A stretch of DNA of 48,657 bases from assembly GCA_023334545.1 (NCBI GenBank), contig JAADVB010000141.1, forward strand, positions 1 through 48,657. Direction: 5' to 3'. Positions within the stretch are counted from its first letter, which is position 1; each line of letters opens with the position of its first letter. Shown here piece by piece: positions 9,331-19,700 of the stretch. Under the pieces are notes generated by a model. The model saw nothing but the letters and a program-made list of their open reading frames with translations. It was not told the DNA's origin and made no database searches. A program made the position numbers and the translations under genes. The stretch is from Salisapilia sapeloensis. Its lineage: Eukaryota > Oomycota > Peronosporomycetes > Peronosporales > Salisapiliaceae.

Positions 9331-11448
9331 CTAGTATTCCGATAGATACTTGCTCGGTCGTCGGCCAGAAAAGCTATTGTCACCCATCCAGTCCATACGA
9401 TCCGTAATAGATTGCTGCTGCATGAGCGCACGCAGCTCGTTCAAACTATCTCCTGACGAACCGGCCTGGAAAGATGTCGACAACGTATCCCGGTGCACGG
9501 TCATCGAGTCCCGCCCACCTTCCTGCTGCGCGACTGGGCGTGCAGAAGACGGGCGGTACTCCATCGCTTCATCTTCCTCGTCGCTGTCCACTTCCGCACC
9601 ATCACTGCTCAAACTCTTCGAACAGCTATCTGAATCGCCCTTCTCGGCGGTCTCTCTCGCATCCTCTGAATCAACTCGGCTGTTCTGCTTCGGACGACGA
9701 CGCAAGTACTCGGTGAAGTCATCCGAAGTGCCTTCGAATCGAGCCCAGTGTAATACATCTACATCACGCAGCTTAGCTTCCCGTTCCTTGTCTGGTTCGA
9801 CGGAATCCTCATCCTCGTCGTCAGAGAGGAGGATCGGGAGCTGATACGAGTCTTTCTGCTTGCTAAGAGGGAACTGACTGACCGAGTCGTCCATCGAATC
9901 TGTAAATTGTGTCTGTTGCATGGATAAACGATGGCGTTGTAAAATAGTTTTCTTGTCGTAACAGTGCCGACAGACACGCGCAATGACTTTCAAGTTCAGT
10001 TTCTGCCCGACCTTGGCATTGTTATAAGTGCCATGCGGCTGCCAGATCTCAACAGTCGAGTGCTCACGAGTGGTCTGTTCGTGGGAACCAGACGAAGAAG
10101 AAGACGACTCATCGAAACAAGCCTCGAGCTTCGCGTCTGGACCGTACGACCACGTCTTGTTCGTATTCCGGATCGTCACTTTGTCGCGCGTACTGCACGT
10201 AGCACAAATGACTTCGCCACAAGTCCGACAGTGATGTCTTCGGCGCCATGGGAACTGGAACTTGCGATGACAGATGGAGCAGTTCGATCGGTCTTTGTCG
10301 CGTACCCATTCATTCGTGTTCCGAATAGTAAAGTGCGTATTACTATTCCAATCTTCTTCACCGAGAATAGCTGTCTTGCGTTCACTTCGAACAGACTTTG
10401 GTTGTGCAAAATCAGACATGAACGAGTCTCGCACTTCCGAAAGTGATCCCGGTCGTTCCTTATATGTGTGCGCCGACGCACCGAGCCAAAAGTCTGGTGT
10501 GTTCTTGGCCAGCTCAAAGTTTGGAATCATACCGCGTAGGTTTAATTTACCTTTTTGAGAAGCATTCAAAGCTCCCGTTCGACTGCCACTGCTTTGAGAA
10601 GACGATGCACTGTGTTCATCTCGCTCTGGATCGACCCACAAGAGCATACCTGCACGACAGTAGGATCTTGTCAGACCAAAGTAGGATGCTTGACCGCCGT
10701 ACGGACGGACGTCTATGGAATGGATAAAGCGGTAGACCATGCGCTCGCCGGTTGTAGTTACTTTACTGCCTGTGTGTTCTAATAGGACGCATTCTCTAGC
10801 TGCGCCGAGTTTTCCGAACGGAGACCGGACGGCAAACCACTGAATGCAGAGAGACCAGTACGGGTCTTCTTCTGTCGGCGATTCTAAACAAGCCATATTA
10901 CCGGCATCTAGGAACATGTCGCCAGCGTTGAGTCTGGCGATTTGGCGAAGCTTTTCCGTCGTAGTGGCAACCATGGGCGGACAAATGTCGTCCATAGAGT
11001 CAGCAAGTCGCGTGTGACTCATAAACATGACGCCTCCTCCAGTGTCTTCGCTATTGATCGAGTCGGGCGCTCGGTCCATGCTAAAGTACTCCAAATCGGT
11101 AAGGTCTTCCGACTCGCTCTTCCGCTTGCCAAAGCGAGATTTGCGGGATTTGGACTTCTTGGTCATGTGGCATAAACCTGGTCCGGACGTGGTGATCTTC
11201 CACCCTTGCTTGGTCGCAGTGGGGATGTTGGACCGTGCCCACGTCTTCCCGTCTCGCATGACCTCCTGTCCCTTTTCGACGGCGAACTGTCGGAGCTCGG
11301 CGTGCTGTGACGGTGTCAAGTAGACCTTCGGGATCATGTTTTCCGGCAGCGGATGTGACAGGGGTTCCCGTCCGGCGCTCGAGGTGGAGCGCCGAGGATA
11401 GGAGTGCTCGCTGTCCTCCCTCCTGGACGACGACGATGAAGAGCTCAT
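9331..11448 (-). CDS. START-like/FYVE zinc-finger protein 1
   Basis: An intronless frame of 705 residues from the ATG at 11448; another in-frame ATG at 11544 would add 32 residues. The N-terminal part matches the lipid-binding START-like region that precedes FYVE fingers in many oomycete proteins, with a conserved opening LTPSQHAELRQFA and a central ECVLLEH...MVYRFIHSID segment. A FYVE finger follows at about residues 378-420: WVRD, CSICHRKFQFPWRRRHHCRTC and CATCSTRDKV. The second half, RVCRHCYDK, is displaced by an insert of about 60 residues rich in Ser. The finger should bind phosphatidylinositol 3-phosphate on endosomes. The C-terminal 200 residues are acidic and disordered. A paralogue lies at 31598-33859. 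Confidence 0.85.
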   Translation of the reverse strand: MSSSSSSSRREDSEHSYPRRSTSSAGREPLSHPLPENMIPKVYLTPSQHAELRQFAVEKGQEVMRDGKTWARSNIPTATKQGWKITTSGPGLCHMTKKSKSRKSRFGKRKSESEDLTDLEYFSMDRAPDSINSEDTGGGVMFMSHTRLADSMDDICPPMVATTTEKLRQIARLNAGDMFLDAGNMACLESPTEEDPYWSLCIQWFAVRSPFGKLGAARECVLLEHTGSKVTTTGERMVYRFIHSIDVRPYGGQASYFGLTRSYCRAGMLLWVDPERDEHSASSSQSSGSRTGALNASQKGKLNLRGMIPNFELAKNTPDFWLGASAHTYKERPGSLSEVRDSFMSDFAQPKSVRSERKTAILGEEDWNSNTHFTIRNTNEWVRDKDRSNCSICHRKFQFPWRRRHHCRTCGEVICATCSTRDKVTIRNTNKTWSYGPDAKLEACFDESSSSSSGSHEQTTREHSTVEIWQPHGTYNNAKVGQKLNLKVIARVCRHCYDKKTILQRHRLSMQQTQFTDSMDDSVSQFPLSKQKDSYQLPILLSDDEDEDSVEPDKEREAKLRDVDVLHWARFEGTSDDFTEYLRRRPKQNSRVDSEDARETAEKGDSDSCSKSLSSDGAEVDSDEEDEAMEYRPSSARPVAQQEGGRDSMTVHRDTLSTSFQAGSSGDSLNELRALMQQQSITDRMDWMGDNSFSGRRPSKYLSEY

Positions 11449-11554
11449 GACGGCGCGTGCACTTGATCGTAGAGGAGAAATACAAGCTGATTGTCGTGGC
11501 GCCGAAAGCGTTGTGTGGATGGCTGTGATGACGTCCGGTAGCAAGTGTCGTTGC

Positions 11555-12130
11555 CTAGTCGCTAATCGATAGTCGCTTCGTCTGCTTTAACAGCCAAGAC
11601 CTTTGCTCGTTTGGTACCGACAGCACTCGTGAGACGTGAATGAAAAAGCTGGAATGAAAATCGAAGCGTTTCGACCCGAACGCGCTTCGTGCTACGAAGG
11701 AAGAAGATAAAACGTCGAGGATGCATATAAAATTCATACGAAATGTCCGGACTGGCGTGCGCGTGCATAAACCTTCGACAGCTTGGCAAGTGGATAACAC
11801 CAGATGGCACATCGTCAGTAGCACTTTACAAGGGCAAGTGTCTGGCCAGGACGCGACTGCGGCATGTACATGGCAGACAAGACGCGCTTGCTTTCGATAT
11901 AGAGGGAGATGGGCATTTTGCGCATTCGATACCTCAAGTTGGGAATCGACAATCGAGATACCGACATTTTGTGCTGCCAAATCTAGTTTTGCCCAAGAAC
12001 GTCCTACGCAATGGATCACAAATGTCATTGACCGGTCGATAGGTGCTCGAGGGATGGGGGATGTCGACTGTCCACTTGTTTGAAGTTGGCGACAAACATC
12101 CTTGATCGCTGCGAGAAATTGCGCTTTCAT
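11555..12130 (-). CDS. Doubtful hypothetical ORF
   Basis: A 191-codon frame from the ATG at 12130. The first 60 residues (MKAQFLAAIKDVCRQLQ onward) have protein-like composition. An optional 48-nt in-frame intron, GTATGA...CTTCCTTCGTAG, may remove a segment near 11710-11757. No domain is visible, and other frames on both strands over the same bases are also open, so coding status is unproven. If real, it ends just upstream of the START/FYVE gene, which argues for the shorter start of that gene. Confidence 0.25.
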   Translation of the reverse strand: MKAQFLAAIKDVCRQLQTSGQSTSPIPRAPIDRSMTFVIHCVGRSWAKLDLAAQNVGISIVDSQLEVSNAQNAHLPLYRKQARLVCHVHAAVASWPDTCPCKVLLTMCHLVLSTCQAVEGLCTRTPVRTFRMNFICILDVLSSSFVARSAFGSKRFDFHSSFFIHVSRVLSVPNEQRSWLLKQTKRLSISD

Positions 12131-12200
12131 AGAAAGATAGAGACTGGTCGGTAGAAACCACGATGTACTCTTGACTTTACCTGATCTTTAATTCTTCTAT

Positions 12201-12396
12201 CTATAGACCACATTCAATATTAGATGAGCTTGGTAATCGAGTTGGGAGAGAAGTTTCTGCATTAGAGAGAGATTGGCGCCAGAATTTCTTCACCTCGGCT
12301 GACATCTCAGATGCTATTGGGTACTCTAGGAAGACATGTCGATACATCTAGAGTCACGGACAGTCGAAACGGCATTGCTGGGATTGTTGCAGTTGC
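12201..12396 (-). pseudogene. SWIM-zinc-finger-like transposase relic
   Basis: In one minus-strand frame the translation runs QLQQSQQCRFDCP, two stops, MYRHVFLEYPIASEMS and on to a TAG at 12201-12203. The pattern CxxxC-P...(C/Y)RHVFLEY resembles the SWIM finger (CxCx(n)CxH) at the C-terminus of MULE-type transposases and related oomycete proteins, with the third Cys apparently changed to Tyr and stops inside the loop. No terminal repeats or target duplications were found. The assignment rests on a short motif only. Confidence 0.3.
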
Positions 12397-12572
12397 TATG
12401 CAAACAGCGCTCCCATAGGGAGTATGCATCACCAGGCACGTACTAGGATGTCAGCAAGGATAACTGTGACTACGAAGAGAGGGAAGATAGCGTGCTTTGC
12501 GAGTGGGTGGCAAAGACGAGTGCTAGTACTTTGAGACGGAAGAACGACTATCATGTATTGGCACGCTCTTTA

Positions 12573-13120
12573 CTACTGATCTTTCTTGCCTTTGCCCTTG
12601 ATCACGAGAGGACCGACGTTGTCTCCTAATGGCACAGGATCAGCACCGTCATGTTATGTGATAGCGAGATAAAGTACCTGTTTCCTTGTTGTGCTTAACG
12701 TGAGAGCCATCGCAGTACGGGAACTGTGGATCACTTGGTTAAATAGCATGAAAGAGATAAAATAGCAACATCGAATACCTTTTTGGACTTCCAGCATCTG
12801 CAGTACGCGCAGTTACCAGACTTGCTCTTGTTGCATAGATCCTCAATTTCCACCAATTCCGCTGCCGTCGCTACCTTGTCTTTATTCAAGTCAATTTTGT
12901 GGTTCACGCGCGCCTTGGTGCTGTCCTTGGAGCCTTTACCCCCGGCAAAGATCGCAAAGAGAATGAAAGTAACGAACAGGATGAAGGGGGCCATGTACAT
13001 CAAGTCCTGCTGACTAAGCCTACTAAAGCCACTAAACGTCCGGGGCAGCGGCATCCCTTTCAAATACCTGGGCAATTGGACTTTCAGCCCGTATCTTATA
13101 GAGTCCATTGCTCCTGCCAT
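12573..13120 (-). CDS. CISD-type (mitoNEET/NAF-1) 2Fe-2S outer membrane protein
   Basis: Three exons, 13120-12779, 12723-12678 and 12625-12573, with 55- and 52-nt introns, give 146 residues. Residues about 40-60 form one membrane helix (MAPFILFVTFILFAIF). After the splice the sequence reads CRCWKSKKFPYCDGSH, an exact match to the CDGSH signature CxCxx(S/T)xxxPxCDG(S/A/T)H that holds a redox-active 2Fe-2S cluster through three Cys and one His. Length and order match CISD1/CISD2, which sit in the mitochondrial outer or ER membrane and act in iron, redox and calcium control. The tail is Lys-rich. The single membrane helix and one cluster domain do not decide between CISD1 and CISD2. Confidence 0.92.
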
Positions 13121-13283
13121 TTTGTACTCTCTCGAAACCTGAATCTAGCACAGCTAGTAGATCGATCGACTTATGTGAAAATCTTTTGTGACCACCGGAA
13201 AATAAAAAAGAAAGAATTTACCACGAAAGAAAAGAAAGAAAAAGAAAAGGAAGGACAAGCTGCGTGTTTCGATACATTGCAGG

Positions 13284-15465
13284 CTATTTCCATGGCATAA
13301 TGGTGCTCTCGTCAAAGACAGTGCCGTCCTTATTCAGGACGAACTGCAAATTCATTGCATCCGGAGTGGTGGCCACACGCAAGTAGCCATACTCTGCCAC
13401 ATGCGAGACGCTCCAGTTGCCGATTTCCGAAGAAAATGGATATGTTTCCAAGTGATATCCTGCGGATCCTACGACGATGTGAACAGGAGCTCGACCATCG
13501 TCCATGCACTCTGTCTTGTACACTGGGCAGCTCCGTTCATACGAATGTTGATGGCCGACCTAGAAACATGTAAGAAACGAGCATACAGTCGATGAAAGAT
13601 AGCTCCTACCAGAACGAGATTGACACGATGCTCATACAAGAGATCTTCCAGTTCCGCCCGCATATGACGAGAGACGACTTGGTCACGCTGAGATGGTTCA
13701 TCTTGCGTCGTGTACTATGATTTCATTAGAGTACATAAAAGTTGGTAGAAGAAAGGATGTGTGCAACCATCATGCGGTGGGTCGTGACGACGACCCACGG
13801 CGTATGTGATCGATCTACGCGACGGAGGTCTTGTTGCAACCATTGGTACTGGTCTGACGTCCGAGTCCAATCATGTTCAGAAGACAGCTGGATGACATGG
13901 ACACCTCCATAGTCGAAACTGTACCAGTACAACGACCTTCCTGTCGCCGGGACTACGTATCCATCTTAGTAACAGCTTGGTAGACATGTCTGCGTGTTCG
14001 TACCATGCCAGCGATGGTACATGGGTACAGAGCACTCTCCTAGTGAGTCTGATCCGTAGTTTCCCCACGGCGGATGGAAACTATGACCGGACGGATCGCT
14101 CCCGTTGCTCGGATCTCTCTCTCCACCAGCAACGTAGTCGTACTCGTCTATCACCATCTCTTGAATCTACCTAAAGATTGCTGTGTAAGAGTATACGTAC
14201 GATTGCCAACGCTCACCATATATGGACTATCGTCATACGAACAGATGAGAGGAGGATAGAGATACCAATGTACTTGTCTTACACTCTCGTCGCATACGGT
14301 TCGATCTGAGCAAAGAACTTATCCCACACGCTTCCTTCGCCTCGTGCATAGCTAGATAGACGTTAGAAATGATAACGTTCATCGTGACGTTCAGATAGAC
14401 GATAAAACCTGATGTCTCCAAAGTGAAGAAGGAAGTCGTCGTATCCATTGTCCATGACGTCCTCATACACTTTCATGGCAGTGGATTTGGAAGCAGGAGC
14501 TGCATCTACGCCCATATCGGCGTAGGCAATGAACTTGGTGTGCTTCACGTGTTTGGATGGACGGGACTTAAACGATCGGACGGAACTCCATCCGTCTTGG
14601 TCGTTGCCGTAGCGATAGAAATAGACGCGTCCAGGCTCTAGGTCATTCAGGAGGACTGTATGCATGTATCCAGGGTCCCGGAATAACGTCTGTGCAGTCA
14701 CATTCGCCGGAGCATGGCACCTACAGTCTAGATAAGTATATGAAAATAACCGAGAGAGGATGGTAGATACATGTCGGAAGCTTTGTAGGTAGTAGAGCTG
14801 CCTGTAGCATGCTTATGGAGACGGTCGGGTGTCAATCCGTACTGCGCTTCTGGCGTTTTGGACGATGCCGAGTTGAACATGATAGCCATACTGTTCCAGT
14901 CGGTTGTTAAAGCCAAGTGTCCATGCTTTGGACTGTTAATCGACTCTCGCATTGGCACTCGGATGGTCTCAATCTGTTCAAACGACTGCTTCTGGACATT
15001 GTACGAGAAGAAGTGTACGATATAATCGCATCGCATCATGTACAGATCTTGGAAACGGACGGAATGCCAGCTTGCATCGATCTCCGTGACGTTCTTGCGC
15101 TGGAGATAGTCATCCTCGCCATTCGTCGGACCACACGTGAGGGTCAGATAGTCCTTGGGCGTGATCCAAGGCTCCTTGGACCAGTACACCACCAAATCCC
15201 CGCCATTCTCTAGGGATTTCGGTAAAGGTGTAAGTGCCACTTGCTTCTCGCCGACCCACAATTCTTCCGGATCCGGTAGATTCATGTACATTTGCTGGAC
15301 GACTGCATGGTCGTTTAAATCGATTGAAAGGACGACACAAGCAACGCCAAACAATAGGCAACCAAGCCCGACTAGTACTCTCGACCGACGTGTACGACTG
15401 GTAGAGACCTGAGCGACAGGAGCATCGCTGTCTGTCTCCAATAACGCATACGCTCCCTTCTCCAT
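13284..15465 (-). CDS. Purple acid phosphatase, membrane-anchored (eight exons)
   Basis: Eight exons give 603 residues: 15465-14771, 14720-14409, 14351-14283, 14226-14201, 14147-14004, 13952-13768, 13714-13610 and 13559-13284. Introns are 50-57 nt, and exon 4 has only 26 nt. All five metal-ligand blocks of the family appear in order: ADMG, GDISY, GNHEYDY, VTTH and GHQHSYERSCPV. They bind an Fe(III)-M(II) pair and hydrolyse phosphate monoesters. A fibronectin-III-like N-terminal domain (GLTPD, SFKSRP) precedes the catalytic domain, as in plant high-molecular-weight forms. Residues about 29-50 are a hydrophobic helix after an Arg-rich segment, so a type II membrane anchor or uncleaved signal with an extracytosolic enzyme is likely. 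Divergent EMC3 starts 94 bases upstream. Confidence 0.94.
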
Positions 15466-15559
15466 TCTCTCAATTCGAATTCTCAGGATCTCCGATCTTC
15501 AAGTTGTGCAAGGTTGCACGAAGGTTGTCGATTATTGGACAGCTAAGCACAACACGAAA
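15466..15559. promoter_or_regulatory. Shared promoter interval between phosphatase and EMC3
   Basis: Only 94 bases separate the two start codons of the divergent genes, so both 5' UTRs and core promoters must lie here or within the coding starts. I could not identify a TATA box or a confident initiator. Confidence 0.5.
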
Positions 15560-16684
15560 ATGGACGCTGGGCAGGCGCCGATCATCTTGGACCCGGGCAT
15601 TCGTGACTGGGTCGTGCTTCCCATGGTCGTCATCTTCGGATGCTCGGCTATGGTTAGACACTATGTGACGCAGATACTCAAGGGGGAGAAGCCTGTGGAC
15701 GTCAATACGATGCGCCCAATGTATGCTTTGACTAGCACGAGTTGATACGGGACTTTGTGACTGAGATTGGTTTGTAGGAGTACAGTCAAGCGAGCTCAGA
15801 TCACTCGCGTCAACTCCAAGTTCATCCGTCCAGACGCTTTTGCCATGCGAAAGGTACTTTTATGTATTTTAAAATGTGTGAGTTTATGATAAAGTTGGAT
15901 ACTTGTCCTAGTTCCACTTCACAGCGTCGCAGAAGAAGGATGGGGTGAAAGGAGTGTTGCGTGAAAAGGTCAAGAGTGAAGCGATGAACCAGATGATGAA
16001 TCCTGGCAACATGATTGACATGATGAAGGGAAACATGACGTTCATGGTCTCGAACTTTGTCATGATGGGACTCATGAGCTACTTCTTTGGAGGATTTGTC
16101 CTTGGTACATACACCTTATTACTTCTTACAATGTATATTTCTCATATTGTAAATAGCCAAGGTGCCGTTCTCGCTCACTCAAAAGTTCAAAACGATGTTG
16201 CAACGTGGCATCGAGCTCGAGTACGTTAGCTCCAAACTATCCATCCCTCTGCATCTGCTGACACCCTGCATAGCTCCTTGGACGTCTCGTACGTGTCCTC
16301 CGTCTCGTGGTACTTCCTCGTCATGTTTGGCATGCGTGGCTTCCTCTCCCTCATCCTAGGCGAGCAAAGCGGTACATACCCTTGGTACGACATGTAGTCC
16401 CTACCTCTAATATTTTTCTAGCGAGCGATGATGCCAAGGCCATGCAGATGCAAATGGGTATGGGCATGGGTAACAATGCTCAATTCGACGCTCCAAAGCA
16501 GTACAAACAAGAGCGTGTGAGTATGCGTCTACATGAGCATCAGTGGGTATTGGAGCATGCGGAAAAGAAGCTGCTGGGAGACAACATTCCGAAACCGACC
16601 AAGGCAACTGCAGCTGCTCCTGCCGCTGCACCGGTATCGGAGAAGCGGTCGGCCAAGTTCCAAAAGTCGAACAAGAGAAGATAA
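15560..16684 (+). CDS. EMC3: ER membrane protein complex subunit 3
   Basis: Six exons, 15560-15720, 15778-15853, 15912-16104, 16157-16220, 16274-16371 and 16422-16684, encode 284 residues. The ATG at 15560 starts [18 protein letters not shown], the usual EMC3 N-terminus with a lumenal Asp-rich opening before the first membrane helix. Helix two ([15 protein letters not shown]) and helix three ([17 protein letters not shown]) and the linking segment [20 protein letters not shown] are diagnostic. EMC3 is the YidC/Oxa1-like insertase core that places tail-anchored and multipass proteins in the ER membrane. A Met-rich amphipathic hook ([10 protein letters not shown]) and a Lys-rich tail close the protein. 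Introns are 50-58 nt. An upstream in-frame ATG at 15506 is unlikely because the conserved N-terminus begins at 15560. Confidence 0.95.
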
Positions 16685-16752
16685 ACACGCGATGTGGGTC
16701 GCGAGAGAAGAAGCGAAATACAAAACCACTTTTCGATTGCCATTAGATGCAG

Positions 16753-19700
16753 TTATAACCATGGAGCCCACCCAGGAAAGAGTCGACATAGGTTATGCTC
16801 ATCCCTTGCTTGACTAATCAGCTGCTTAACTTGTCCTTCGATGCTCAGAGCATTTCCATTCGGATCCTCATACCCTTCCAGCTTCTGCTTGATCCGAATT
16901 AGCGCTCGACTGGCAGCGTCACTGCCTGGAACTGCATCCGTCTGAGCATCATCCTGTGTCTCCATGTCCGTTATCCTCTTGTCTTCACCTTCTTGTAGTT
17001 GCAATGCTCGGACGGGAGACAGCGTCCACTGGTAGAGCGGGTCATGGACAAACACTTCTAAGATTGTCACCATAGACGACCGCTTCCGTCGAAGTACTTG
17101 TAACGTAGCCTCACAGCACCTCATGAACGTTCCTTCTGTGCCAGAGACACCCATGGCGTCGACAATGTCTCTTGTGAGACGGAATGGGACGGTCTCAGGT
17201 GTCATAAGTGCTTGTCCTTGATCAAAGACGACGCCAAAGTCAATGTGCACGACCTCTGCCGAGCCTTCATGGATCAGAATGTTCTGCGAGTGGCGGTCAC
17301 CAATGCCCAAGATATGTCCTACGATCGATACTACCGCCGTACTATGGATGTATGCCTTTCGTCGATGCATCCACGTTGCTGGATCAGGATACTTTTCCAG
17401 GAAGAAGTGGTGAAAGACTGGCGTGAAGTGTCGTTGGATCTCTTCAAACGCCTCTAGCTTCTGTCTTGTCGTTCCTGCGTTCTGAAGGACACTACGACAT
17501 TGACTATTCGGCCATTCATCTGGATGGTAGCGTTCATGCGCCGACACTTGTCCACGAGAGCTTTTAGTCAAGTACTCGCCAATACCAATCGTATCTTCCA
17601 CCCACTCCAAGACACCAGCAATAGGAGACAACGGAACTACCTTGTACGTACACAAATGAAGTCCTCTTCGACGACAGTTCGGATCTTCTTTGAGAAATTG
17701 ATTCACCGTCTCAAAAGCCTGTTCGATCACCAGGTCCTGTCGAGTATCATCACGTCCTTTTACCAGTTGCTTGTACCGGTTTCCGTCTGAACCGTAGCAG
17801 TACAAGATCTTTGGACGATGGATGCCAGTGTCTGTGACAGTAAAGGTCGAATCAAAGCTCATCACACGCGGGACATCCGAGTAGTCTCCATCACTCCGTG
17901 GCTTTACGTGGCATGTAAGCACCGGAGGCATGGCGCCTACTTCACGAGACTTGCGCGTCAAGTCTCGCATAACTTTATCAAAGCTGACGACCGATCGAGC
18001 TGAGCGTGAAGCTTTAGAGGTATTGCTCTCGATGGATGTAGAGTTCGAGAGATGGATAGGAACTTTACTAAGCGGAATCTTACGTGTCGTTTTTTCAAAC
18101 TCTTTCGTGTCGAACAATGCGAGCTGCGTGTAGGCAGTAGCAAGCGTATCCATGGACTCGACTAGATTGCCAACATTCATCGAATGGAGCTCATCTAAGA
18201 TACTAGCTGCAGCAATCGACTTGCTGTCTCCAACGTTAGCTCGGAACTCGTTTGCATGACGGCCATCGACGTTGGTGCTGTTCCTAAGCGCAAGGAGCTG
18301 CACGACTGTATGATACGGATGCTGTCTACCGAGCTTTAGTACTAACGACTTTAGAATTCGTTGAAAGTGACTCAAGTGTCCACTTGACTCTGGTGTGTTG
18401 ATACGAGAGATAATCTGGTAGGATAGCGGAACGAATTTGTACGACGGAACACTTTCCAAGACTTCTTCCATCACGTCATTCGCTTTCTCACTCGATTGGT
18501 TGTTAAACCAAAGTGAGATGAGTCGGAAGACGATAGCGAGTTCAGACGTACCAGAGAAAGCTAGAGCTCGTCCATACGCTCTCAACGCTCCTTCCAAGAA
18601 CTGCTCGACAGAATTTTCCACCTGACTCCGTTCCTCTCGATCACGTTCCACCTCTTTACTCAATACGAAAATATGTCGCCGATTATTTCGCTGTTGTTCA
18701 TCATCCATTCGGTTGCAAGCTTCAAGCTCCCGAACTCTTGCGTCTGCTAGCTTCTTCCCTGCAAGCCACTCCCTCGTTTTTACACGAGTAGACACCTGCT
18801 GATGCATCTCGGCCATAAAGTCAGCTAGAGCTAAATGTGCCTTGTACGCTTCCTTTGGCGACTCTTTCACAACAGGATGTGGCATGCTGTTCACAAGGTC
18901 AGCTGCGCGTCCGAGGTACTTTTCCAATATCGTCTGTGAGTTCTCAGATCGTTGGGATGCTAGCCACTTGCCAATCATCGTCAGTGTGGACACTTGTAGT
19001 CGTTGCAACGACACCTTCGTCTGCTCCCTAGACACATTTTTCAGTTTAGACGAGATGTCTTGCTCCACTTCTTGAGCTACCCATAGAGCGCTTCGGGTTT
19101 CACGTTGATCCCATAGCAACTTGGCTTTAGCGATGGTTGATTGGATCTGTGAGGTTATCGGTAGGGACTGCTCTGCCTCAAGCTGTTGGAGCTGCATTAG
19201 AGCACGATAAGCAATGGCGACACGACCCGCTTTCCGACTGATAGACACAGTCGACAGCAAGTGCTCTGTTAGCAATCTGTTCTTCTCTTCCCCCACGGTG
19301 ACTTGCTGGATAAGCGTTTGCTGCAGTTGCATGACAGGATGGAGCTGGTCAAAGTCATCCATTAAATGTCGATTACGTTGCTGCCAACGCTCATGCAGTT
19401 CAATCATGGACAAGGTAGTGCTGCCTTGCTCATCCATGTCGTCCTGAGAATTGACTAGTTTGGACGAGATAGGAGTGACGTGCTGTCTGCCTTGCAACGA
19501 TTGAGCAGCTTCTTCTACTTCACGAATGCTTTGGAGATGTAAAAGTGACGAGTACAACTCTTTCGTAGCTTCCAATCCGCTTATACTCGTCTGCATAGAC
19601 GCTAGAACGTCTTTCTTGGCTTGCTTTGTACAATCCAACATGGTCGTATAATCTCGCTGCTCAAGTAATTGGAGACTCTCTGTGAGTATACGCTCATGAG

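Noticed and set aside
11721-12083. 120-codon plus-strand frame opposite the doubtful ORF
   Set aside because: No domain and no better composition than the antisense frame.
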